Source: a virus. Taken from it: DNA of 27,367 nt. The first letter of the stretch is position 1; every line of letters begins with the position of its first letter. The notes beneath the pieces were generated by a model. It had not been told where the DNA came from. It made no database searches and was given only the letters and a program-made list of their open reading frames with translations. Position numbers and translations under genes: made by a program. Of the stretch, positions 20,695 to 26,186 are shown in pieces. The stretch is taken from positions 1 through 27,367 of IMG/VR virus record IMGVR_UViG_3300021090_000367; one strand, given 5' to 3'.

Positions 20695-21235
20695 TGATTC
20701 GCACCTTCAAAAGAACATCACTGATGATGCGCCACAATTCTTCGACTGGGAATGCGTAGCGATTGAAATTGTTGTCAGGGCTTTCGCCGTGATGCACGAA
20801 GACGCGTGGTGACGGTCCACTTTGCGCTAACGACGGGCCTGTCTTTTCGATGATGGATACAGCTAACCCACGCGGCTTCGATTCGTGAATCGCCAACGAC
20901 GGCATGACATAGTAATCACCAGCTGTGTAAACATTGACGCTAGTGATTTCCATTGTGACGCGTTCGCCTGTCGGCTGTAACACCGTGTCTTCTTTATCAC
21001 GGATGACTGCGCGGTGTGTCATATATGCGCCTTTTGGATCGGGTATTGCCTCAAGGCGCACGTCTTCCAAGTTGCCCATCAAGATCCGACTACGAAAGCC
21101 GAACGTGTGATCGTGCAGCTGCGTTGACACGGTCTGTCGTGGGATATCCGGGTGTCCCCAGATATGCAGACGTCGTGTGGGCGTCATATCAAGTTGAATG
21201 AAGCCGTTCCCATGCACGCGCGGAACGTATTGCAT
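20684..21235 (-). CDS. Cupin-fold phage protein
   Basis: A 183-residue protein with ribosome binding site AAGGAGACGTC and ATG at 21235. It matches the cupin layout: a first motif with HIWGHPDIPRQ followed by STQLHDHTFGF (His41 and His43 as candidate ligands, then a Gly-containing RSRILMG), and a second around YYVMPSLAIHES (His117). Cupins bind Fe or another metal and include dioxygenases, isomerases and binding proteins; the substrate here cannot be told. Proteins with this HDHTFGF pattern occur in several phages with unknown role. It overlaps the DUF3310 gene by 11 nt. The metal ligand set looks complete but the fold call remains a prediction. Confidence 0.62.
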   Translation of the reverse strand: MQYVPRVHGNGFIQLDMTPTRRLHIWGHPDIPRQTVSTQLHDHTFGFRSRILMGNLEDVRLEAIPDPKGAYMTHRAVIRDKEDTVLQPTGERVTMEITSVNVYTAGDYYVMPSLAIHESKPRGLAVSIIEKTGPSLAQSGPSPRVFVHHGESPDNNFNRYAFPVEELWRIISDVLLKVRINGK

Positions 21236-21244
21236 GACGTCTCC

Positions 21245-22063
21245 TTAGTATTTCTTGCCGCCGTCAAGCAGCCGATGCGCGTGTGAGTGGTCGACGCGTG
21301 TTGCATTGAATGCCATTTTTTCGTCAAAGACGTCGCCCGCGTCAGGAATCAACCCGCCGCAAATGTCAGCAAGACGGATAATCGCGTCGATGATTTCAAC
21401 GTCGAACATCTTGCGATTCGTCAACTTGTCATCCATGAGCGTTTTGCGGTGCCCTTCCATCGCACGCGCAAGCACCTTGACGACTTCCATGAGCAGGATC
21501 CCGTATTGCGGCGTGCCTTCGCCAGCTTCCGCCAGTTCGGAAACGGTCAGCATCAGGAGTTCACCGACGTTGCGCGTGAGTGGTTCGCCGCTACTGATAT
21601 CGATCCACCACTTCGCGTTTGCGTCATGCACGCGATTCGCAAGCACTGTCAGTAGATGCCCGACGCCGTCGATCTGATCCCACTCGAAAGCCAGCGTAGC
21701 GATCAAGTCGTCTGCGCTGTCGAAGACGCATACACCTGGCAATTTGTGAAAGACGTTGGTGATTGCGCCCAGCAGAAAGATCGGTTTTCCGAGTGCTTGC
21801 GCATACCCGACTTCGTTGTGTCTGCCGCCTGTGCCGTGGTTGCCCCACATTGCCGGGTTGATAAACACAACAGCATCGGCGGCACGAACATCTTCGTAAT
21901 CCCATCGCGCTTCTTGCGCGGTGCCCATCACCTTACCGACGCGATCGTTGTCGATCCATCGCGACGTGATGACGAAGCCCTTGTGTAGCAGCTGATCTCG
22001 CATGAACACGGCTTCGCTTTGCATTTGGCTGCTTGTCGCGATATACACCTTGCGAATCTTCAT
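21245..22063 (-). CDS. Nucleoside 2-deoxyribosyltransferase-like / MazG-like NTP pyrophosphohydrolase fusion
   Basis: A 272-residue two-domain protein. Residues 1-130 follow the nucleoside 2-deoxyribosyltransferase/DUF4406 pattern: VYIATS start, RDQLLHKGFVITSRW, then DYEDVRAADAVVFINP (55-70), GGRHNEVGYAQALGKPIFLLG (79-99). Residues 140-272 match phage MazG-like all-alpha NTP pyrophosphatases: KWW, SELAEA (175-180), MEGHRKTLMDDKL (202-214), DVEIIDAIIRLADICGG (221-237), ending DHSHAHRLLDGGKKY. A 21-residue segment (181-201) splits the usual SELAEA-MEG junction and reads like a repeat of it. MazG domains hydrolyse non-canonical or excess NTPs. The pair suggests base exchange plus dNTP clean-up in one chain. 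Ribosome binding site AAGGAGACGGAG; ATG overlaps the upstream TAA. Confidence 0.8.
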   Translation of the reverse strand: MKIRKVYIATSSQMQSEAVFMRDQLLHKGFVITSRWIDNDRVGKVMGTAQEARWDYEDVRAADAVVFINPAMWGNHGTGGRHNEVGYAQALGKPIFLLGAITNVFHKLPGVCVFDSADDLIATLAFEWDQIDGVGHLLTVLANRVHDANAKWWIDISSGEPLTRNVGELLMLTVSELAEAGEGTPQYGILLMEVVKVLARAMEGHRKTLMDDKLTNRKMFDVEIIDAIIRLADICGGLIPDAGDVFDEKMAFNATRVDHSHAHRLLDGGKKY

Positions 22064-22404
22064 TACTCCGTCTCCTTGGGGTTGCGCGTGCGTAGGTCAT
22101 CGCTGATTAACCGAAGGAGGTAAGCGGAAATCGATCGACGATTGCGCCTGCACTCTGCGACGACGGCGGCTTTGATGTCTTTTGGAACGTTGACGCCGAT
22201 GAAGGCGAATAGTTCTTTGCTACGTGTTTTTGGATTGTCGCTGCGGGTGACGTTGTTTTCTTTCAGAATCTGTTGTATCCGCTGTGACGTCAACTGAAAC
22301 GCGGTCGCAATTTGTTCAAGGGTGTTGCCAGCCCTATAGCAGATCACGATTTGTTGATCGCGTGTCAACGTCGTTCGAAGTCGCTGCAGCGGAGACTTCG
22401 CCAC
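22063..22404 (-). CDS. DNA-binding regulator with HTH and ribbon-helix-helix-like domains
   Basis: A 113-residue protein from GTG 22404 (AAGGGGATCTA upstream; TAGTG overlap with the preceding stop). Residues 12-50 form a helix-turn-helix resembling sigma-70 region 4 or a small homeodomain-like HTH (LTRDQQIVICYRAGNTLEQIATAFQL, then TSQRIQQIL). Residues 67-106 fit a ribbon-helix-helix (FIGVNVPKDIKAAVVAECRRNRR, then SISAYLLRLISDDL). A two-domain HTH-RHH protein is plausible as a transcription factor for the early or middle phage block. Its target sequence cannot be read from the window; the perfect dyad at 12832-12859 is a candidate. Confidence 0.75.
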   Translation of the reverse strand: MAKSPLQRLRTTLTRDQQIVICYRAGNTLEQIATAFQLTSQRIQQILKENNVTRSDNPKTRSKELFAFIGVNVPKDIKAAVVAECRRNRRSISAYLLRLISDDLRTRNPKETE

Positions 22405-22574
22405 TAGATCCCCTTTTCGACCACGATGACGACGCGGCCCGGATGCGCGTCGATCCGCTGCACGTTGGTTCGGATGATTGGTTTGTTTTCGTCAATACCG
22501 ATCTGAAAATCAACCCAATCTTTCGGCGGTTTCGTCTTGAGTTCTGCGATCAGCTTTTCTACTGTCTTTCTCAT
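22404..22574 (-). CDS. Hypothetical 56-residue protein
   Basis: A 56-residue frame from ATG 22574 with AAGGCGGC upstream; its ATG overlaps the preceding stop (ATGA). The sequence has a basic N-terminal helix (MRKTVEKLIAELKTKPPK), then a WVDFQIGIDENKPI strand segment, and a final beta-rich stretch (RVVIVVEKGI) typical of a small beta-barrel or beta-alpha-beta unit. No cysteine or catalytic motif. The stop (TAG) overlaps the next GTG. Codon use agrees with its neighbours. No family is recognised. Confidence 0.66.
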   Translation of the reverse strand: MRKTVEKLIAELKTKPPKDWVDFQIGIDENKPIIRTNVQRIDAHPGRVVIVVEKGI

Positions 22575-23134
22575 GCCGCCTTCCTGTCTGTGAGTTCGTT
22601 TCCGTATTGGTTCCAGCCGTTACGCAATTTGCGCGCGAACAATTCGCAGTAAGGCCCTTCGCGCAGCCGTTCGACAATGCTATAGAACGCTTGCGGCTTT
22701 TCCGAGTGTCGCCCGGTTGGGGCTTCGAAGATGCTGCGCACAGACTTGTCAAGCGTCTTGGGCTTGCCAGACGTCGCGATCAAACACACTTCGTGTTCGT
22801 TTCTTACGTGACGTCCCATGCCGAAATGTCGCTTGCCGTGACGCGTCAATTTCTTCCACACGATTTCGGCTTTTACTTCGAAGTCCCATGCTTCGACGAC
22901 GTCAAACGCTTCTTGTTGCATCGCGGCCACACGCCACAGAAACAACGTTGACGTCTCATACAGCGGCGGCAACGGAAACCGTTTGATGTCTTCAACGGTC
23001 ATCGTCTTGTAATGCGTCCGCGCACCGCGTGTATCGTCGCCTAGCTGATCGTCGAAGTGCCACGGCGGGTCAGCGACAAGCACCCTGACGCGTTCCTGCT
23101 GCCCGTATACGGGGATTTCTGACGGTAGCAGCAT
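22571..23134 (-). CDS. MT-A70 family adenine N6-methyltransferase
   Basis: A 187-residue protein with the MT-A70 catalytic motif DPPW (22-25) within VLVADPPWHF and the following FDDQLG region. Further signatures are TLFLWRV (63-69), the W-x-K-x-x-x-x-x-x-x-x-G-x-G-R segment (93-108: WKKLTRHGKRHFGMGR), and a late APTGRHSEKP (138-147). The family transfers methyl from S-adenosylmethionine to N6 of adenine in DNA. In phages such enzymes modify progeny DNA and can protect against host restriction; no cognate nuclease is seen, so it is an orphan methylase. The ATG at 23134 follows the previous stop by one base, implying coupling. Confidence 0.9.
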   Translation of the reverse strand: MLLPSEIPVYGQQERVRVLVADPPWHFDDQLGDDTRGARTHYKTMTVEDIKRFPLPPLYETSTLFLWRVAAMQQEAFDVVEAWDFEVKAEIVWKKLTRHGKRHFGMGRHVRNEHEVCLIATSGKPKTLDKSVRSIFEAPTGRHSEKPQAFYSIVERLREGPYCELFARKLRNGWNQYGNELTDRKAA

Positions 23135-23135
23135 G

Positions 23136-23351
23136 TTACGGCTTGCCCAGCTGACAACAGGAACACTGCGGGCGTTCGATGGCGCTACGTGGAACCCAGA
23201 TAATGACTTCTAAGAACGCGCCGTCTTTGTTGGCGACTTCGCTAACCGCGCAATACTGGTTGATAGACGCGATGGGATACAACGCTGTAGCCGCGTTGCG
23301 GTATTTCTGCCATCGTTCTTTTTGCGCGTCACGTTCTTCTTGTCTTGTCAT
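23136..23351 (-). CDS. Hypothetical 71-residue protein
   Basis: A 71-residue frame starting at ATG 23351 immediately after the previous TGA. It has a strongly charged helical N-terminus (TRQEERDAQKERWQKYRN, residues 2-19) and a second part with YPIASINQYCAVSEVANKDGAFLEVIIWVPRSAIE (25-59) suggesting a strand-rich fold. It ends with three clustered Cys (PQCSCCQLGKP), possibly half of a zinc site or a dimer contact. No ribosome binding site is seen, so translation is probably coupled. No family recognised. Confidence 0.6.
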   Translation of the reverse strand: MTRQEERDAQKERWQKYRNAATALYPIASINQYCAVSEVANKDGAFLEVIIWVPRSAIERPQCSCCQLGKP

Positions 23352-23594
23352 TCAATCACGTCGACTTTCTGTCGTGCAATGACAGCCGCAAGCTTGCGGC
23401 CCGCCTACATGCTGCACGACGACAACCGCAGCGGTGCCGTCGTGCAGCATTTGAAATCGAACAATCAACCCAAAGTGCCCGTTAACCGTTGTGCGAATCC
23501 GATGCAGCATAGCGTTTTTGCATGCTTGCATCAGTTTCGGATCGTCGATCGCAATCGTGACGTCATCGTAATACTTCAAGCCGGGGATCATCAT
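23352..23594 (-). CDS. Hypothetical 80-residue protein
   Basis: An 80-residue frame whose ATG overlaps the DnaN stop (ATGA, 23594-23591). The sequence has an amphipathic core (KYYDDVTIAIDDPKLMQACKNAMLHRIR), then GHFGLIVRFQMLHDGTAAVVVVQHV, which looks like a strand-turn-strand, and a Cys/His end (CGCHC). Alternating polarity suggests a beta-rich fold with a possible metal site at the end. Its stop abuts the next start. No family is recognised; its link to DnaN is by operon position only. Confidence 0.6.
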   Translation of the reverse strand: MMIPGLKYYDDVTIAIDDPKLMQACKNAMLHRIRTTVNGHFGLIVRFQMLHDGTAAVVVVQHVGGPQACGCHCTTESRRD

Positions 23595-24667
23595 GTTCGC
23601 ATCTGCATGATCACGTTAACGAATTCTTCGCCGTCAGACCACAGTGCAGGCGTTTGCGGTCCGCCGAACGCAGCAGTGACGTTCGCACCCGATGCGTGTG
23701 ACAGGAACTCAGACAAAAAGGGCCACTCAAACGCAATCTTGAGATCAGGCCCGCTGTATCCGACGGTCACGTGTTCGGATGCATCGCCGACTTGCGCGTT
23801 AGCGGCGGCAATTGATGCGGAGTTAGCAGACAAAGACAGGACGATCCCGCGTTGATCACCAGCTGCTAAAGAGACGCGCTTGAGTGCCGACAACATTGCT
23901 GCACGTGGCACGTCGGCAACGTTGTCGTTCGTTAGCGGAATGATTCGCTTCACGTTGGGAAAAAGACCGTCCACCATACGCGACGTCAGCACGTTGTCTT
24001 CAGCAACGAAGAACATTTGATGTTCCGCCATGACGAACATTAAGTCTTCGTGCGCTTCGTCCATCAACAGGACGTCTAGCGTTTTTGTCGGCACGATGAT
24101 TTCAAGTGCAGGCCCTGCGACGTCGCGTGTGGAAACCGCCAACGATACCCGCTTGCCGTCTGTGGTCGTCAGAGCAAGTGTGTTGGCAGTCAGCGTCATC
24201 AACGCGCCATTCAAGAAATAACGCTTGTCGCTTTCACTGATCGCGTATCGAACACGCTTGACCATTTGCTTAAACGCTTCGCCCGGCAGCAGCATCCCGC
24301 CAGCAGGCACGATGGGCAGCTGTGGGAATTCAATTGCTGCCATCGACTGCAGGCGCATCTTGAACGCACCCGCCGCAATGCGCACGTGCGACTTATCAAG
24401 AAAAATATGTGTCTCACCCTCGGAGATCTGCGACATGACATCAAGCAGCGACTTGACAGGCACGGCGATTACACCGGGTGTTTCGATCGTAGCTTCACAC
24501 GTGGTAGTGATCGATACGTCAAGGTTTGTCGTTGACAAGGCGACTTCGACACCTTCGGCCCGGATCAAGACGTGCGTTAAGATCGGCAAAATGGACTTCT
24601 GAGACACAATCCGTGAAACCAATTTCAATTTCTTCACGAATGCGCCTGTGTTCACCGTGATTTTCAA
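23591..24667 (-). CDS. dnaN: DNA polymerase III beta subunit-like sliding clamp
   Basis: A 358-residue protein matching the bacterial beta clamp: LVSRIVSQKSILPILTHVLIRA (residues 17-38), LSTTNLDVSI (44-53), VIAVPVKSLLDVM (66-78), and a C-terminal FVNVIMQMRT resembling the YVIMPMR end of DnaN. Three structural repeats of about 110-120 residues can be discerned. The clamp encircles DNA and tethers the polymerase; a phage-coded copy next to a family A polymerase suggests a dedicated replisome, though no clamp loader is seen. The start is TTG at 24667, overlapping the upstream TGA (TTGA), with GGTGA 5 bases before it. The slightly short length is within range. Confidence 0.9.
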   Translation of the reverse strand: MKITVNTGAFVKKLKLVSRIVSQKSILPILTHVLIRAEGVEVALSTTNLDVSITTTCEATIETPGVIAVPVKSLLDVMSQISEGETHIFLDKSHVRIAAGAFKMRLQSMAAIEFPQLPIVPAGGMLLPGEAFKQMVKRVRYAISESDKRYFLNGALMTLTANTLALTTTDGKRVSLAVSTRDVAGPALEIIVPTKTLDVLLMDEAHEDLMFVMAEHQMFFVAEDNVLTSRMVDGLFPNVKRIIPLTNDNVADVPRAAMLSALKRVSLAAGDQRGIVLSLSANSASIAAANAQVGDASEHVTVGYSGPDLKIAFEWPFLSEFLSHASGANVTAAFGGPQTPALWSDGEEFVNVIMQMRT

Positions 24668-25101
24668 GCCGTCACCGGGTAGTGTATCGAGTGGACGAAG
24701 GCCGATAGCCGCGCGAAGTCGAAGCCTTCAAAGATCTGTTCAGGCTTGATGCGTAACGCTTTGCCGTCTTTCTTATAGACACGATCCGGATGCACGATCC
24801 ATGTCTGCATCAAGTCGCCATGTTCAAGGAAAATCACATACCGGCAATAGGCGTGCATCGCGATCTTGCGGCACGTGATTTCTTGAACACCCGGTGATGA
24901 AAAATCAGGTGTGGCGTGTTTGAACTCCCAATGTGTGCTTAGCTTGTTGCCGTGAACGGCGATATCAGGATATCCGGACTTACGAACGTCCTGATGCAAC
25001 ATGACGAAGAATTCACGTGCGGTGTATCTGTAACGGAAGTCATAGACGAACAGGGCTTTGAGTTCGTCTTCGCGCTTTTCAATTCGCATCGAAGCTGACA
25101 T
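24664..25101 (-). CDS. PD-(D/E)XK-like nuclease
   Basis: A 145-residue protein with a plausible PD-(D/E)XK core: GYPDIAVHG (Asp46), then EFK (Glu59 and Lys61) after a strand (LSTHWEFKHA), followed by VQEITCRKIAMHA, a helix that usually carries a conserved Gln or Lys. Small enzymes of this type in phages act as Holliday-junction resolvases or recombination nucleases. Its place next to DnaN and the polymerase, in a block with helicases, supports recombination. The start is ATG 25101 or 25089; neither has a ribosome binding site, and translation is probably coupled to the overlapping upstream gene. The stop overlaps the DnaN start. Confidence 0.65.
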   Translation of the reverse strand: MSASMRIEKREDELKALFVYDFRYRYTAREFFVMLHQDVRKSGYPDIAVHGNKLSTHWEFKHATPDFSSPGVQEITCRKIAMHAYCRYVIFLEHGDLMQTWIVHPDRVYKKDGKALRIKPEQIFEGFDFARLSAFVHSIHYPVTA

Positions 25102-25291
25102 CGGCGAACGTGCGCCGCAACGTGTCGTTGACGCGAAGTGTGATGACGCGATGTATTTCTATGTTCTTCAAGGAGAACACTTCACGTTCCAGTTCCATCA
25201 ACGCAAGGTGCGCCGCACGCGTTACGGTGATCGTCCAGTCAATGCACAAAGAAACATGGACCCGCGTGTTAGCCTTACCCGGCTTCGTCAT
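25079..25291 (-). CDS. Hypothetical 70-residue protein
   Basis: The start is placed at ATG 25291, 17 bases inside the end of the preceding gene; the longer frame back to 25375 adds 28 residues of out-of-frame reading. The 70-residue product is basic at the start (MTKPGKANTR) and then alternates strands and a helix (VHVSLCIDWTITVTRAAHLALMELEREV, then NIEIHRVITLRVNDTLRRTF), compatible with a small alpha/beta DNA-binding domain. There is no clear ribosome binding site. It overlaps the nuclease gene by 23 nt. No family recognised. Confidence 0.55.
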   Translation of the reverse strand: MTKPGKANTRVHVSLCIDWTITVTRAAHLALMELEREVFSLKNIEIHRVITLRVNDTLRRTFADVSFDAN

Positions 25292-25463
25292 CTTCAGGCG
25301 GGAGTTTCGCAGCTTCGTCGGTGTGTTCATCGCACAAATGCCGATACTTTCGAACGCGGTTATTGTCGTCGTCACGAACGATGATGTAGCCTGTTGCCTT
25401 GCCGCAATACTTCGCAGGGAACGTGCAAGGTTCAGACAGCAGCCAACAACACGTGTGTTTCAA
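25275..25463 (-). CDS. Small Cys-rich protein, possible zinc binding
   Basis: A 62-residue frame starting at TTG 25463 with GAAGGGTGA 4-5 bases upstream. Candidate metal ligands are Cys5, Cys6, Cys13, Cys20, Cys44 and His47 (CDEH). The middle holds an alternating GYIIVRDDDNNRVRKYRH strand pattern, and the tail is acidic (PPEDDEAG). The Cys/His arrangement resembles small ribbon or knuckle proteins of early phage operons. The rare TTG start is supported only by the ribosome binding site. About 110 bp without a gene lie upstream. Confidence 0.58.
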   Translation of the reverse strand: MKHTCCWLLSEPCTFPAKYCGKATGYIIVRDDDNNRVRKYRHLCDEHTDEAAKLPPEDDEAG

Positions 25464-25573
25464 AATGTCACCCTTCGGACTACCGATCCAGCGTGGCCGG
25501 ATACTACCCGCAATCGCGTGGATTAGTTCTCACACCGCGCCTAGTTTCCCATCGGGTTTATGGGCAGCGTAAC

Positions 25574-25693
25574 TTAGAAGAACGGAACGGGTTGACTTGC
25601 AAGATGAACAAGGTAATTGACGGCAGCAACCCATCCCAGCACCGCCAGCGATCCGACGACGGCCCAGAACAACAGGCGCAACGCCTTCTTCAC
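25574..25693 (-). CDS. Small single-span membrane protein
   Basis: A 39-residue frame from GTG 25693, overlapping the stop of the upstream gene (GTGA). It has a basic start (MKKALR) and one strong hydrophobic span (LLFWAVVGSLAVLGWVAAV, residues 7-25), with a short polar tail. The charge pattern puts the N-terminus in the cytoplasm. Together with the preceding two-span protein it forms a pair of tiny membrane proteins at the head of a transcription unit. A holin/antiholin pair or inner-membrane exclusion factor is possible but not supported by motif. Confidence 0.58.
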   Translation of the reverse strand: MKKALRLLFWAVVGSLAVLGWVAAVNYLVHLASQPVPFF

Positions 25694-25851
25694 CGATGTT
25701 GAACCTTGCTGGCAAACCAAAAGAACGGCAACGCGATCCAGCACAACACCGCGCCTTGCAGGATCGTCGTGATGTTATCGGACGGCGCAGCGATCACAGC
25801 ACCCGTGACCACGAACACCAACCCGATCCCAATCAGGACTTTGAATAGCAT
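25690..25851 (-). CDS. Small two-span membrane protein, holin-like
   Basis: A 53-residue protein from ATG 25851 with CAAGGAGTTCCA upstream, a strong site; a longer frame adds 13 residues from ATG 25890 but lacks a ribosome binding site. Two hydrophobic segments are visible, about residues 4-20 (KVLIGIGLVFVVTGAVI) and 28-46 (ILQGAVLCWIALPFFWFAS), joined by a polar APSDN turn, with a basic KVQHR tail. Small size and two spans fit a holin or a regulatory membrane protein; a replication-block position is against lysis. It is the first gene after the long leader. Confidence 0.62.
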   Translation of the reverse strand: MLFKVLIGIGLVFVVTGAVIAAPSDNITTILQGAVLCWIALPFFWFASKVQHR

Positions 25852-26125
25852 TGGAACTCCTTGAAAGAATGCACGCCGTTCATTTCTCATGAGCAGACGA
25901 ACGGCGAAGACTGCGCTTGTTCGGCGATCACCCTTTATCTCTTTGCCCGTATAGTTTCTGCATCTCTCATTATCGGCATAGCGTATCGTTTTCGCATGTT
26001 GGTTGTTCTAACACGCGCGTAACAACTGCCGCTGTTACGTGTCATCGACACACCGCCCAACCAAGCTGAGCGCAACGCACAGGGTGTTCTAGCCACGGGC
26101 CTAGCGAGCCTTACCCGCCGAAAGG
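25852..26125 (-). other. Long untranslated leader without recognisable gene
   Basis: This stretch lies between the predicted start site of the promoter at 26133-26161 and the ATG at 25851. I see no tRNA, no gene above 20 codons and no known riboswitch. A 64-66 nt element at 25999-26064 folds as TTGGTTG/CAACCAA outside and ACACG/CGTGT plus TAACA/TGTTA inside. A second inverted repeat lies at 25874-25906. Together they suggest a structured leader RNA or a small untranslated RNA. Confidence 0.55.
25874..25906 (-). terminator. Inverted repeat in the leader, possible attenuator
   Basis: CGCCGTTC (25874-25881) and GAACGGCG (25899-25906) form an 8-bp stem. Read leftwards, TGCATTCTTTC follows, then the ribosome binding site of the 53-residue gene. 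A smaller CTCATGAG dyad (25886-25893) lies in the 17-nt loop. It could act as a transcription attenuator for the whole downstream block. Confidence 0.45.
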
Positions 26126-26132
26126 TGAACGG

Positions 26133-26161
26133 ACTTTACACGGTGTTTTATGGTAAGTCAA
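26133..26161 (-). promoter_or_regulatory. Sigma-70 promoter downstream of the polymerase gene
   Basis: Read leftwards: TTGACT (26161-26156), 17-bp spacer, TAAAGT (26138-26133). Spacing is ideal and the -35 is the same TTGACT as in the two leaderless promoters. It lies about 25 bp beyond the polymerase stop and would transcribe the long leader, the membrane proteins, nuclease, dnaN and beyond. Confidence 0.78.
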
Positions 26162-26186
26162 GCTTGATTTTCAGGCTTTTACCTAA

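Noticed and set aside
21368-21377. Further GCAAGACGG copy
   Set aside because: It lies within the MazG-like coding region, has no hairpin next to it and is probably chance.
25591-25618. TTGACT on the + strand as a promoter
   Set aside because: No acceptable -10 at 16-18 bp, it lies inside a - strand gene, and no + strand gene follows.
25999-26064. tRNA-like folding element in the leader
   Set aside because: It has paired ends but is too short (about 66 nt), lacks a T-loop GTTC-type sequence and has no recognisable anticodon arm.
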